DNA from: Hormoscilla sp. GM7CHS1pb
GTDB lineage: Bacteria > Cyanobacteriota > Cyanobacteriia > Cyanobacteriales > Desertifilaceae
Length of the DNA stretch: 64,000 nucleotides
NCBI GenBank assembly: GCA_014323675.1
Contig: JACONN010000006.1
Span: forward strand, 1,054,001-1,118,000
Direction of reading: 5' to 3'
Part shown: piece by piece, positions 50,987 through 59,030 of the stretch
Numbering within the stretch: the first letter of the stretch is position 1
Layout: the number at the start of each line of letters is the position of its first letter
Made by a program: the position numbers and the translations under genes
The notes under the pieces: model-generated
Databases searched by the model: none
Told to the model about the DNA's origin: nothing
The model's input: only the letters and a program-made list of their open reading frames with translations

Positions 50987-52131
50987 CAATTCAAAATATT
51001 ATATTTAAAACAGACACGGTTATTTATCGACTAGAAAGACTCTATTCACCTAGTACGGAGAAATTTTACGAAGCCCAGTTGCCGCAAGGATTAAAAGGCA
51101 AATCTTACGGGAGTGAACTCGAAGCATTTGTTCTCACTTTGTATTATCAGTTACGAGTGCCAGAAGAAAAGATTCTTAAATTGTTGCCGTCTCAGGGAAT
51201 AGTAATCTCGGCGGGAAAAATATCTAACTTAATAACTCGGCAATATTTAAGAGAATTTACTGAAGAACGAAATGCTATTTTAGAAGCGGGACTGGGCAGT
51301 ACCAGTTATCACCAAATTGATGATACGGGGATGCGGGTTAATGGGAAAAATTGCTATGTATTCACACTCTGCAATCCTTACTATAGCAGTTTTTTTACCA
51401 GAGAGCGCAAAAACTCTGAAACAGTTCTCCAAATGTTAAACGAATTGCAGTTGGATCCAACTGAATTAGCAGTTGTTCAATCAGATGATTTAGTTGACAG
51501 TATTTTGCCTGACAAGAAGAAAAAGCAGCTCGGGGACTACATAGATATTTTGGTGGCTGATGACGCGGGACAATTTCACAACCAGACGAACCATCGTAGT
51601 TTATGCTGGATTCATGAAGGACGACACTACGAAAAGCTGACTCCTCTGGTTCCCTCTCATCAAAAAAGCCTGGCACAATTTCTCTCTTATTTTTGGATTT
51701 ACTATTATCAACTCAAAGCCTATCAACAGCAAAGCACAGAAGAGCAGCGACAACAAAAACTGTTGCTTGAAACCGAATTTGACAAATTGTTTTCCCGTCA
51801 AACCGGATACAGTGCTTTAGATCATAGAATTGATTTAACAAAACAGAAGAAGCCTTATTTACTATTAGTTCTAGATTTTCCTGAAGTTCCTCTTGACAAT
51901 AATGAGGCAGAGCGGACAGTCCGGGAGTATGTGATTAAGCGCAAAATCTCCAATGGAACCCGCACTCTACAGGGGACTCAGGCGTGGGAAGTGTTTTTGG
52001 CTCTGGTTGACACCTGCCGCAAAAACGGAGTGAATTTTTATTCGTACATTAAGGATCGAATTTCCAAATCTTTCAAGATGCCAGCGTTGTCCACGCTAAT
52101 TCAACAGATGCAGCCGCCAAAACCAACATAA
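50947..52131 (+). CDS. IS66-like transposase, catalytic part
   Basis: DDE transposase: SYHQIDDTGMRVNGKNCYVF, IDILVADDAGQFHNQTNHRS (acidic residues of the triad region) and FPEVPLDNNEAERTVREYVI, the LxNNxAER signature of IS66 TnpC. The reading frame begins upstream of the ATG at 50947 (LIHIDREEVIKLARS), so the true N-terminus is in the first part. Confidence 0.85.
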   Translation: MPSDITHRGYREVTIQNIIFKTDTVIYRLERLYSPSTEKFYEAQLPQGLKGKSYGSELEAFVLTLYYQLRVPEEKILKLLPSQGIVISAGKISNLITRQYLREFTEERNAILEAGLGSTSYHQIDDTGMRVNGKNCYVFTLCNPYYSSFFTRERKNSETVLQMLNELQLDPTELAVVQSDDLVDSILPDKKKKQLGDYIDILVADDAGQFHNQTNHRSLCWIHEGRHYEKLTPLVPSHQKSLAQFLSYFWIYYYQLKAYQQQSTEEQRQQKLLLETEFDKLFSRQTGYSALDHRIDLTKQKKPYLLLVLDFPEVPLDNNEAERTVREYVIKRKISNGTRTLQGTQAWEVFLALVDTCRKNGVNFYSYIKDRISKSFKMPALSTLIQQMQPPKPT

Positions 52132-52305
52132 ACATAAACCATTGACTCCAAGTCTCGCTTGTGTAGTTTCCACCTAAGCACCAAGGGTGTTACAGCTCCT
52201 TGTTATAAAGGACAGACTCATTAAGTGCGACATCAGCTCCTGTTTAAAAAGCTGCAGGAGCTACTCTCGTGTGGAAATCACTCCCCACCAACATATTGAG
52301 CAACT

Positions 52306-52528
52306 TCAGATAAATCTTGCCTGCGTCCGATAGCAGCTTCATCATCTCTGATTTGGGTTCGAGAAACCCCAGGCCATCGGGACCGAGGACCACCCCTGCT
52401 ACTAGCAGTCCCACTAATCCGGGCAGTCGCAGCTTCTCGAAGATCGGAGGTATGGTCAAGGTGACCAACAGCAGGATGGTAAAGGCAACGATCGGGGTAT
52501 CTGGGAGTAATGCTAATATCTGTTCCAT
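52306..52528 (-). pseudogene. CPA2 antiporter, 5' part (before the IS66 insertion)
   Basis: MEQILALLPDTPIVAFTILL, IPPIFEKLRLPGLVGLLVAG, then LLSDAGKIYL. These are the first two membrane helices of a Kef/CPA2 exchanger. The frame then runs into the IS end (KLLNMLVGSDFHTRV) and stops at 52244. Confidence 0.88.
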
Positions 52529-52758
52529 CAGCTCGGGCTATTTTGGCTACTGTTAAGCTTCAGCTTAACGTCTTTAACTGACGCTTGCTGTGCTGAGGAG
52601 CTCAAATTATCAAACAATTCTTAAATTGAACCTATAAGTAATTCTGGTCGGGGATCCTGAAATCCCTACCTGGTGCTTTCTCTTATATAACTCGTTATCC
52701 GCTTAATGGCGATCGATCGGGGCATTTTTCAGTTAAAATCTGGGCCCGATCGACTGCT

Positions 52759-53157
52759 TTAATTTTCAGTCTCCCTTAACCAATTTTCCAATTGCAGATT
52801 GGGAATATTGATAAAGTGGCGAGTGTTGTTAGTTACCAATATGTCACCACGCGATCGGGCTACAGCAGCAATCAGCGCGTCTAAGTCTCCAGTTGGTCTA
52901 CCGATTCGTTTTAAATCATCTTGAATTTTGCCAAATTCTTCTGCTGCATTTTCGTCAAAGGCAACAATTTCTAGTGAGCTAATAAATACATTCAGAGTGG
53001 TCATGTTTCGCTCAAACCGGCTAGAACAGTAGACCCCTTTATAAAGTTCCGCCAGAACAATTGTCGAAATATAGCAGTGGCTTGATTTGAAGTCAAATTC
53101 AGCCACTGCTATTTCGTTCATGACCGCAATGCAAATGTTGGTGTCTAGCAAATACAC
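52759..53157 (-). CDS. vapC: VapC-type PIN ribonuclease toxin
   Basis: 132 residues. PIN acidic residues are MYLLDTNICIAVM (D5), IVLAELYKG (E) and GDLDALIAAVARS (D), followed by ILVTNNTRHF. VapC toxins cut tRNA or rRNA when not bound by antitoxin. The antitoxin gene lies 16 bp upstream. The gene is intact. Confidence 0.88.
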   Translation of the reverse strand: MYLLDTNICIAVMNEIAVAEFDFKSSHCYISTIVLAELYKGVYCSSRFERNMTTLNVFISSLEIVAFDENAAEEFGKIQDDLKRIGRPTGDLDALIAAVARSRGDILVTNNTRHFINIPNLQLENWLRETEN

Positions 53158-53173
53158 GTTATTCTCGCCTCAA

Positions 53174-53422
53174 CTAAGAAAATTGTCCATACAGTCTTTC
53201 CCACTCGGCATTTTTTTCTCTTTCTAGTTTTTCCAGAGTGGCGATTAAATCCTCTTTCTCTTCCCAAGGAATTGCCAAAAATTCTTTCATCTTTTTCAGC
53301 CTTTCCTCTGGGGTCATCAGCTCACACTCCTGAATCTCAAGGAATATTTTTTGACCATCAGGAATGTTAAGTTCTTCTTTCAGTTCGATGGTTTTACCTC
53401 GCTTGATGCCTTGAATTTGCAT
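53174..53422 (-). CDS. VapC-associated antitoxin, copy 1
   Basis: 82 residues from ATG 53422 after GGGAGGAAAAAC. MQIQGIKRGKTIELKEELNI, PDGQKIFLEIQE is an AbrB-like DNA-binding fold, followed by an acidic helical toxin-binding tail. It forms an operon with the PIN gene. A paralog lies at 53592. Confidence 0.82.
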   Translation of the reverse strand: MQIQGIKRGKTIELKEELNIPDGQKIFLEIQECELMTPEERLKKMKEFLAIPWEEKEDLIATLEKLEREKNAEWERLYGQFS

Positions 53423-53427
53423 GTTTT

Positions 53428-53507
53428 TCCTCCCAGTTTCACTTATTCGATCTCGCCTCATCTCTATGATAGCACTAGAAGTTCGGGTTGTCAACCTGCC
53501 ATTTCTC
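53428..53507. repeat. 80-bp upstream sequence shared by both antitoxin copies (second copy 53839-53918)
   Basis: Identical or nearly so: TCCTCCCAGTTTCACTTATT...TCTATGATAGCACTAGAAGT...CCATTTCTC. It contains the ribosome site and the likely autoregulated promoter, on the minus strand (TATCATAGAGATGAGG). Confidence 0.82.
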
Positions 53508-53591
53508 CTATGATAACATAGTTGAGTTGTGCTAGTCGTCGTGACCTAGCTGTTCAATCAGCGCATCTAAGTCCCCAGTCCGTCGTGAGTT

Positions 53592-53834
53592 TTAACTCAA
53601 TTTGGGAGCCTGCTTCTGAGCATGGCGCTCTCTGTCTAGCTGATTTAATGTTGCAACAAGCTCTTTTCTCCCTTTGCGAGGATTTTCCAAAAAATATTTC
53701 ATTTTTTGCAGCATCTCTTCGTCACTCATTTGCTTTACTTCCTTAACTTCTATTAGTATTTCTTGACCATCAGGAATCTTCAGTTCCTCCTTGAGTTCAA
53801 TGGTTTGCCCGCGCTTTATGCCTTTGATTCTCAT
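53592..53834 (-). CDS. VapC-associated antitoxin, copy 2 (toxin lost)
   Basis: About 80 residues: MRIKGIKRGQTIELKEELKI, PDGQEILIEVKEVKQMSDEE and a basic tail. It is a paralog of copy 1 with the same upstream region. The toxin that should follow is reduced to a few bases resembling vapC (CAATCAGCGCATCTAAGTCC at about 53558-53577, compare CAATCAGCGCGTCTAAGTCT at 52869). Confidence 0.78.
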   Translation of the reverse strand: MRIKGIKRGQTIELKEELKIPDGQEILIEVKEVKQMSDEEMLQKMKYFLENPRKGRKELVATLNQLDRERHAQKQAPKLS

Positions 53835-54012
53835 CATATCCTCCCAGTTTCACTTATTCGATCTCGCCTCATCTCTATGATAGCACTAGAAGTTCGGGTT
53901 GTCAACCTGCCATTTCTCTCGTTCCCAGGGAACGAGAGAAAACAGGTTTTGACCATACCCTCACGTTCCGTTGAGGCTCTGCCTCCTGGCCTCAACGGCG
54001 GAGTTCATATCC

Positions 54013-54873
54013 CTATTCACCAGTCACCATTGGTTTCGTTTCCCCCTGACATATCCAGGCACCCCAATAAAAAGGATGCTCTAGTAGTCGATCTTCATCA
54101 TCCCACGGTAACCTGGCATCGGACTTCAGTTCGGCTACTCCCATCTGTTCCTTCAATATTTCTAATCCTAACTCGGACTGTCGCAATTCTCCTACGGTTA
54201 TCCTGCGAATATAATTCTGTGCTGACTGCAATGCTTCCCCACGTCCTTTACCATTTTTTAGGTCGGCAAACATCCGCTCCATTAATAGCGCTGTTACTCG
54301 ATCTGGCACGCTCCATAAACTCATTATCAGGGTTTGAGTACCTGCAACGGCAAAGGCGCGACGCAACCCAAATACTCCTTCTCCCAGTTGGATGTCCCCC
54401 ATGCCTGTCTGACAGGCGGAAAGCACTGTCAGTTCGTTCGCCCACAAGTCCAGTCCCGCTACTTCTTGCGCGAACAGAAACCCTTTTCCTGCTTCTTTGG
54501 GCAGCTTCCCTCCCGATAGCCACGTGTTCGCTCCCGCTAAGGCAAGTCCCGATCGGAGCATCGGGTTTTCCACGTAGGTAGATAAGCGATTATCTCGCGG
54601 TTGGGCAGCAAGCGCTGCTGCTATTTCCGGTATTTGTGCTGCCAAGTCTCGCAACTTATTGGCGACATCTTGATTTCCATCCTCCTCGAATAAAGCGGCT
54701 AGCCCTTCCATGAACTCTACCAACTCATCATCTAGCAGTAATGGGTTGTCTTGCAATATCTTTAGTTCCTGTCCATTTTCTTGGTGGGGGTGGACGGAGC
54801 CAGATCGATTAACTGCTGCCAAAGTTCCAGAGTCGAGGGGGGAGAGGGGAGAGGTTGCAGAGTTTTCACCCAT
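54013..54873 (-). CDS. CHAT-domain protein, C-terminal part lacking the His block
   Basis: Contains the C-terminal half of a CHAT (caspase-like) protease: NPMLRSGLALAGANTWLSGG, LWANELTVLSACQTGMGDIQ (catalytic Cys), GVFGLRRAFAVAGTQTLIMS and LWSVPDRVTALLM, with HPFYWGAWICQGE at the end. The block with the catalytic His (HLATHG type), normally before NPMLRSGL, is missing: the sequence before it is a polar helical region (LAALFEEDGNQDVANKLRDL). It is therefore probably not an active protease. The N-terminus overlaps the next ORF in another frame. Confidence 0.85.
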   Translation of the reverse strand: MGENSATSPLSPLDSGTLAAVNRSGSVHPHQENGQELKILQDNPLLLDDELVEFMEGLAALFEEDGNQDVANKLRDLAAQIPEIAAALAAQPRDNRLSTYVENPMLRSGLALAGANTWLSGGKLPKEAGKGFLFAQEVAGLDLWANELTVLSACQTGMGDIQLGEGVFGLRRAFAVAGTQTLIMSLWSVPDRVTALLMERMFADLKNGKGRGEALQSAQNYIRRITVGELRQSELGLEILKEQMGVAELKSDARLPWDDEDRLLEHPFYWGAWICQGETKPMVTGE

Positions 54874-55253
54874 TCAGGAAAGACAGTTTCCCGCAACCAC
54901 TGCTTGGCGATTTTCCACCTGCCTATAGTAGCGCCGTTAAAGTCGCATCCTTCAGTTTCCAGCTTCTTGCAAATCGCCTTGAGGCGATCGCGCACCTGAG
55001 TAGCAGCATGTTTGAGCTTGTCTTCTTCATTTTTGACTTCCTGCAAATTCTCTTCATCTTTGACTTTCTCTTCATCTTTGACTTTCAGCAAATTCCATGC
55101 AAGAACCTCAGCTAGATTTTTATTAATTAAATCGGCATTGGCTTCGGAGAAACGTTCCAAGAATACTAGCCTTGTCTTATCGCTAAACTTATAGCGGGTA
55201 GCCATTGCTTCCAGGAAGTCCTTCTCAACTTCTTCATATCTTAGGTAACTCAT
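54762..55253 (-). CDS. Helical N-terminal region of the broken CHAT gene
   Basis: 163 residues: MSYLRYEEVEKDFLEAMATR, YKFSDKTRLVFLERFSEANA, KHAATQVRDRLKAICKKLET and GCDFNGATIGRWKIAKQWLR. It ends at KKMDRN. It looks like an adaptor segment in front of a CHAT effector, joined by a lost frame near 54775-54785 to QELKILQDNPLL of the downstream ORF. A short Lys/Glu repeat (KVKDEEKVKDEE) is encoded by a small tandem repeat. Confidence 0.7.
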   Translation of the reverse strand: MSYLRYEEVEKDFLEAMATRYKFSDKTRLVFLERFSEANADLINKNLAEVLAWNLLKVKDEEKVKDEENLQEVKNEEDKLKHAATQVRDRLKAICKKLETEGCDFNGATIGRWKIAKQWLRETVFPEWVKTLQPLPSPPSTLELWQQLIDLAPSTPTKKMDRN

Positions 55254-56037
55254 AGTTTCATCCTCTCATCGAGTGCTGTCCCTATTCTAGTCTAGATCAG
55301 TAATTTTGGGAATGGTAACCCCTATCTAGCTAGCAAAATCTACTTTATTCTTTGTAAATATACTTGCCGCTGCCTCAACTTCTTCATATCTTGGGTGACT
55401 CATAGTTTCATCCTCTCATCGAGTGCTGTCCCTATTCTAGGTCGGGAAATTTGGGAATGCTAACCCCGATCTAGACCGTGCCCCTAAACGGGGCACGGAA
55501 ACACTGAAGTGTTTACTACGAACGGTTTACTACGAACCGCCAGACCGTGCCCCTAAACGGGGCACGGAAACACTGAAGTGTTTACTACGAACAGTTTACT
55601 ACGAACCGCCAGACCGTGCCCCTAAACGGGGCACGGAAACACTGAAGTGTTCCGCTGGTGCTGGTGGGCGGTGCCCACCTTACTAATGCTTTAGCAGCTG
55701 TCTGCACCTGTTCGTGGAGGGCGATCGCCAGACTGATTGAATATAGCACGAGGTCTGTAACGGGAAACGATCGCCTCCCGTCGTTATCGAAGGACTGACG
55801 CCGGCGGAAGATAGTAGTGGCCAGCAGAACAACTAACCGTTCTTCGGAATATGAATGGCGATCGCCATTACCCAAGTCAGAGGGCGATCGCTCTCCATTC
55901 TAACTTGGTAGCCATAACTTTGGGAGGATAACGTAGCCCATCAACCAGGTTTTTTGGGAAAAAAATGGATATTCCCAATTTATATGCTACCTGCTATACT
56001 AGAGTAATAAAGATTAATCGAGCGATTGCATGCTACA
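55254..56037. repeat. Repeat-rich intergenic region
   Basis: The 5' leader of the CHAT-associated ORF (TTCATCCTCTCATCGAGTGC) is repeated at 55256-55300 and 55406-55440. From about 55484 to 55650 three near-tandem units of roughly 65 bp carry CCGTGCCCCTAAACGGGGCA and AAACACTGAAGTGTTTACTA. 55661-55680 has a GGTGGGCGGTGCCCACC palindrome. No gene is supported. Confidence 0.65.
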
Positions 56038-56154
56038 ATGAAATCAACAAAACAGCTAACAGCAATTATTGAACGAGAGGGTTCTAGATATGTATCCTTA
56101 TGCCCAGAATTAGACATCGCCAGTCAAGGAGATACGGCTGACGAAGCCAGGTGA
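56038..56154 (+). pseudogene. HicB-like antitoxin remnant
   Basis: MKSTKQLTAIIEREGSRYVS, LCPELDIASQGDTADEAR, then stop. This matches the start of HicB antitoxins (partial RNase-H-like fold). The rest is lost and no HicA is seen. Confidence 0.65.
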
Positions 56155-56409
56155 AATTTTTGTAAAGCAAGTAGAGGTAAAAGTTGAGTAAATTAGTTAT
56201 CGGCAAAGGAAGTTTGTCGAAAACCGAGAAGTATTGGCACCGGTATGACTCATCCGGCGATGGAAAAGGCGATCGGCCTGTTGTCCTGGAGTAGGGTCAC
56301 CACCTGCAAGTACCTCAAGATAACAATAATAGTCAACCTAGCTAGTCATTCCCCTTGACAGGGGTGACATTCTAGTTTATATTGGAGTAAAGGGACAAGA
56401 GAGGTGAAG

Positions 56410-56697
56410 ATGCCAACTCTGACAGATATCGGTACGTTAATTATCTCTACTCCAGAAACCTGCGGCGATCGCCCTCGCATTGCTGGAACGAGGATTACCG
56501 TGCAACGAATTGTTGTTTGGTACAAAATGGGGATGAGTGCAGATTCTATAGTTGCAGAAATTCCCCACTTGACATTAGCACAGGTGCATGCTGCCTTGGC
56601 TTACTATTATGCTAATACTCAACAGATAGAGTCAGATATAGCAGCAGAAGCAGCCTTGTATGAACGTTTAGCAGCCCAACAGAGAGCAGAGATTTAA
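56410..56697 (+). CDS. DUF433 antitoxin-like protein
   Basis: 96 residues from ATG 56410. LIISTPETCGDRPRIAGTRI, TVQRIVVWYKMGMSADSIVA and LTLAQVHAALAYYYANTQQI match the DUF433 helix-turn-helix family, which normally precedes a DUF5615 PIN-like gene, as here. It is followed after 2 bp by that partner. Confidence 0.88.
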   Translation: MPTLTDIGTLIISTPETCGDRPRIAGTRITVQRIVVWYKMGMSADSIVAEIPHLTLAQVHAALAYYYANTQQIESDIAAEAALYERLAAQQRAEI

Positions 56698-56699
56698 TA

Positions 56700-57068
56700 G
56701 TGAGTCAAATTAGTTTATACTTAGATGAGGATATCCTAAATCGTTCATTAGTCAAAGCGCTGCGAGATGCGGGTTTAGATGTAATGACCACCGCAGAAGC
56801 TGACAATCTTAGTAGTCCAGATGAACAACAGTTAATCTGGGCGACGCAACAAGGGCGCGTTATCTATACTTATAACGTGGGAGATTTTTGCCGTTTGCAT
56901 AAAATCTATATAGAACAGGGAATATCCCATTCAGGAATTGTTATTGGCAGACAAAACTACTCGATCGGAGAACAGTTGCGGGGCTTCTTGCAGTTGATGT
57001 CTATCAAAACAGCAGCAGAAATGATCGACCGACAGGAGTTTTTGGGAAATTATATTATCAATGAGTAA
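56700..57068 (+). CDS. DUF5615 PIN-like protein (putative toxin)
   Basis: 122 residues from GTG 56700. SLYLDEDILNRSLVKALRDA (D..ED acidic residues), GLDVMTTAEAD, DEQQLIWATQQGRVIYTYNV and GDFCRLHKIY. It is a PIN-like fold paired with DUF433, a predicted toxin-antitoxin module. Both genes are intact. Confidence 0.87.
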   Translation: MSQISLYLDEDILNRSLVKALRDAGLDVMTTAEADNLSSPDEQQLIWATQQGRVIYTYNVGDFCRLHKIYIEQGISHSGIVIGRQNYSIGEQLRGFLQLMSIKTAAEMIDRQEFLGNYIINE

Positions 57069-57141
57069 AAACATATATACAAATTAGATAGGTAGCCATA
57101 TTTATTTTGTCCTGGAAAAAATGGGATGCTGACAGTCGGCA

Positions 57142-57205
57142 GTGGGTGACGGCGCATAAAATAAGATATCGTCTAGAGTTGAGATAATTGTGCGCCGTCA
57201 CCCAC
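57142..57205. repeat. Inverted repeat element after the truncated kinase gene
   Basis: GTGGGTGACGGCGCA (57142-57156) and TGCGCCGTCACCCAC (57191-57205), perfect over 15 bp with a 34-bp AT-rich centre. It is MITE-like, and its position 4 bp from the kinase stop allows a terminator role. Confidence 0.7.
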
Positions 57206-57209
57206 CCTA

Positions 57210-57926
57210 CTATAAAGTCACGGAACCCTGCTCGATCTTATCTAGCAACTCCTCGGCAATGCGATACCATTGCGATCGCAGGACAGCATCTTCATGCTTT
57301 TCTGTCAGGGGACGATCCTTTGTTACTGGGTATTGGGCATAGAATAACTCATCGACTTTCTGATAAAAAGCTGCTTCGTCAATGTTCAGTTCTTGGATGC
57401 GTTGATAAATTTGCTTCTGCCGATCGATCTCCGATCGCCCCAGCAAGGTGGGAGGTTCCCATATACGCGATCGTACAAAAGTAAAAGCACCAACTCCACT
57501 TAGTAAAGATATGCCCAGGACGATGGCCACCACCTTGGAAAGATTCATTCCTCTGCGGTTGTTACTGCCAGACATTTGAGTATAGAGGTTAGTGAGGCGA
57601 GTCCTGAGGTGACCGACAACTCTCGTACTCATTTGGGAGATGATGTTATTACCCCTAGGGGAGTTAGGGGTGTTGGATTTTTCCATCGCCCGACGCACTG
57701 CTGCCGCTGATGGGTAGCGATCGCGCGATCGTTGAGCCAGCATTTTCTTTAACATTTTTTTCAGGTTGGGGCCAATATTTACCTGTCGTTCCCAGTCTTG
57801 CAAATGCTGGGGTTCGTTCCCCGTTAGCAGCACCAAAATCGTCATCCCCAAAGCATACAAGTCGCTGCTAGGAGAAACCTTCCCCTCATGCATCTGTTCT
57901 GAGGGGCCGAAACCCGGTTTCCCCAC
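57210..57926 (-). pseudogene. Ser/Thr kinase gene, 5'-truncated
   Basis: Keeps only the last part of a kinase domain (GKPGFGPSEQMHEGKVSPSS, DLYALGMTILVLLTG, LAQRSRDRYPSAAAVRRAM). A linker, a membrane helix (LSKVVAIVLGISLLSGVGAF) and an extracytosolic C-terminal domain (QIYQRIQELNIDEAAFYQKV) follow. The glycine loop, Lys, catalytic loop and DFG are absent: upstream of about 57960 the sequence changes to unrelated DNA leading to the toxin gene. Confidence 0.82.
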
Positions 57927-58140
57927 CCGAGTCCCGGGTTGTCCGCCGGACTCGTATAGGGCGGTTGCTGCTATCTGCTTGACGCTAGACTCAAAACTAT
58001 CCTTGTTGCTATAATCAGTATAGGATCACGAGGAGGTTGTGGACTGGCACCTGCTTCTGGAGTATTCTGCGATCTAGCACTAGGCTTAGGAGTCTTCTCT
58101 TGAGCTTGTTGCCATTCTGACAAAGAAGGAACAGAAATCC

Positions 58141-58575
58141 GTGACTGACCATACTAACCAAGAATCTCAGCCAACGCCGCCTGCTAGTGGCAGTATTGAT
58201 GAATCAGAAAGGGAATTTTCACAACCAGAAAAAGCGATCGCCCAATTGCTTGCAATAGAGGGCAAGACAGTCAAGGCTTTGTCAGAAAAACCAGATGAAG
58301 GCAGAAATGCCGATGCTGAGGTAGATGGAGTGAGCACTGAATTCAAGAGTCTTGTTCTAGGCGCTACAAACCCCACTGTCAAAAATGCGATCAATAACTC
58401 GATTAGACGAGGAGGACAAGCGAGAGATATAATTATAGATTCCAGGGGTTCTGGGTTAACAGAGACAGAGGCAAGGACTGGCTTACAACGCGCAAAAAAC
58501 ATCACGCGGGGAAAAATCGATAGCATCCGCATTATCGGCGATCGCTATGACATCACCGCTACTGACTTTCTCTAG
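58141..58575 (+). CDS. CdiA C-terminal-like nuclease domain, stand-alone
   Basis: 144 residues from GTG 58141. After a short polar N-terminus the sequence has the CdiA_C tRNase pattern: AEVDGVSTEFKSL (D62, E67, K69, a PD-(D/E)xK-type site), NAINNSIRRGGQARDIIID, RGSGLTETEARTGLQRA and KIDSIRIIGDRYDI. In CDI systems this domain is the toxic tip of a huge secreted protein and cuts tRNA. Here it has no delivery domains. The gene downstream is the natural place for an immunity protein. Confidence 0.75.
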   Translation: MTDHTNQESQPTPPASGSIDESEREFSQPEKAIAQLLAIEGKTVKALSEKPDEGRNADAEVDGVSTEFKSLVLGATNPTVKNAINNSIRRGGQARDIIIDSRGSGLTETEARTGLQRAKNITRGKIDSIRIIGDRYDITATDFL

Positions 58576-58587
58576 GAGGTTGTTTTC

Positions 58588-58977
58588 ATGTCTAGGACAG
58601 TAGATATTTTTGTAGACTCACAAGTGGGGATTAAAACCTTGGTAGAGGAAATCGAATCTCTATTATCTATCAAGTTGCAACTCATCTCTTACAAGGATGA
58701 AACCTGGTATGAATATCGGAATTATCGCATTATTATGACTCTGGGAGAACATGAATTTGAAAATGACAGAGACATGAATTTTGCAGAATACCGATATCAT
58801 ATATCAGTGAGATCAGTTAAGATCGAGACGGAAACAAACCGACAACATTGGCGTGATGAATTTGCGCGTCTTGTCTTCCAAAAATTGAAAGCTTCTCAGA
58901 AGTATCCCCTAATGCTAGTCTCAGACCTTCAGGTGAAGTTAGAAGAGTTTTGTCCAGTATTGTCAATTGTGAATTGA
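58588..58977 (+). CDS. Putative immunity protein of the CdiA-C-like toxin
   Basis: 129 residues, starting 12 bp after the toxin stop with AGGAGG before the ATG. MSRTVDIFVDSQVGIKTLVE, EIESLLSIKLQLISYKDETW, YRIIMTLGEHEFENDRDMNF and YRYHISVRSVKIE suggest a small alpha/beta fold. The acidic character fits binding to a basic nuclease. The role is assigned from position. I do not know the family. Confidence 0.6.
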   Translation: MSRTVDIFVDSQVGIKTLVEEIESLLSIKLQLISYKDETWYEYRNYRIIMTLGEHEFENDRDMNFAEYRYHISVRSVKIETETNRQHWRDEFARLVFQKLKASQKYPLMLVSDLQVKLEEFCPVLSIVN

Positions 58978-59030
58978 CAATTGTTAAGCGGACATCCCGA
59001 TCTCCCCCCGTTCACGAATCATCATGTTCA

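Larger units (their letters stand above)
50285..52305 (+). mobile_element. IS66-like insertion sequence in the antiporter gene
   Basis: Flanked by the direct repeat TCAGATAAAT at 50275-50284 and 52306-52315 (IS66 elements make 8-bp duplications; 8-10 bp match here). Inverted ends are GTAATTGCTCAAGATCTTGG and, from the other side, AGTTGCTCAATATGTTGGTG. The size is about 2.0 kb with one transposase frame. Removing it and one TCAGATAAAT rejoins GKIYL to MFVAG of the antiporter. Confidence 0.88.

Noticed and set aside
53763..54581. 272-aa plus-strand ORF
   Set aside because: It is antisense to the CHAT gene, whose motifs are clear on the minus strand, and has no recognisable domain.
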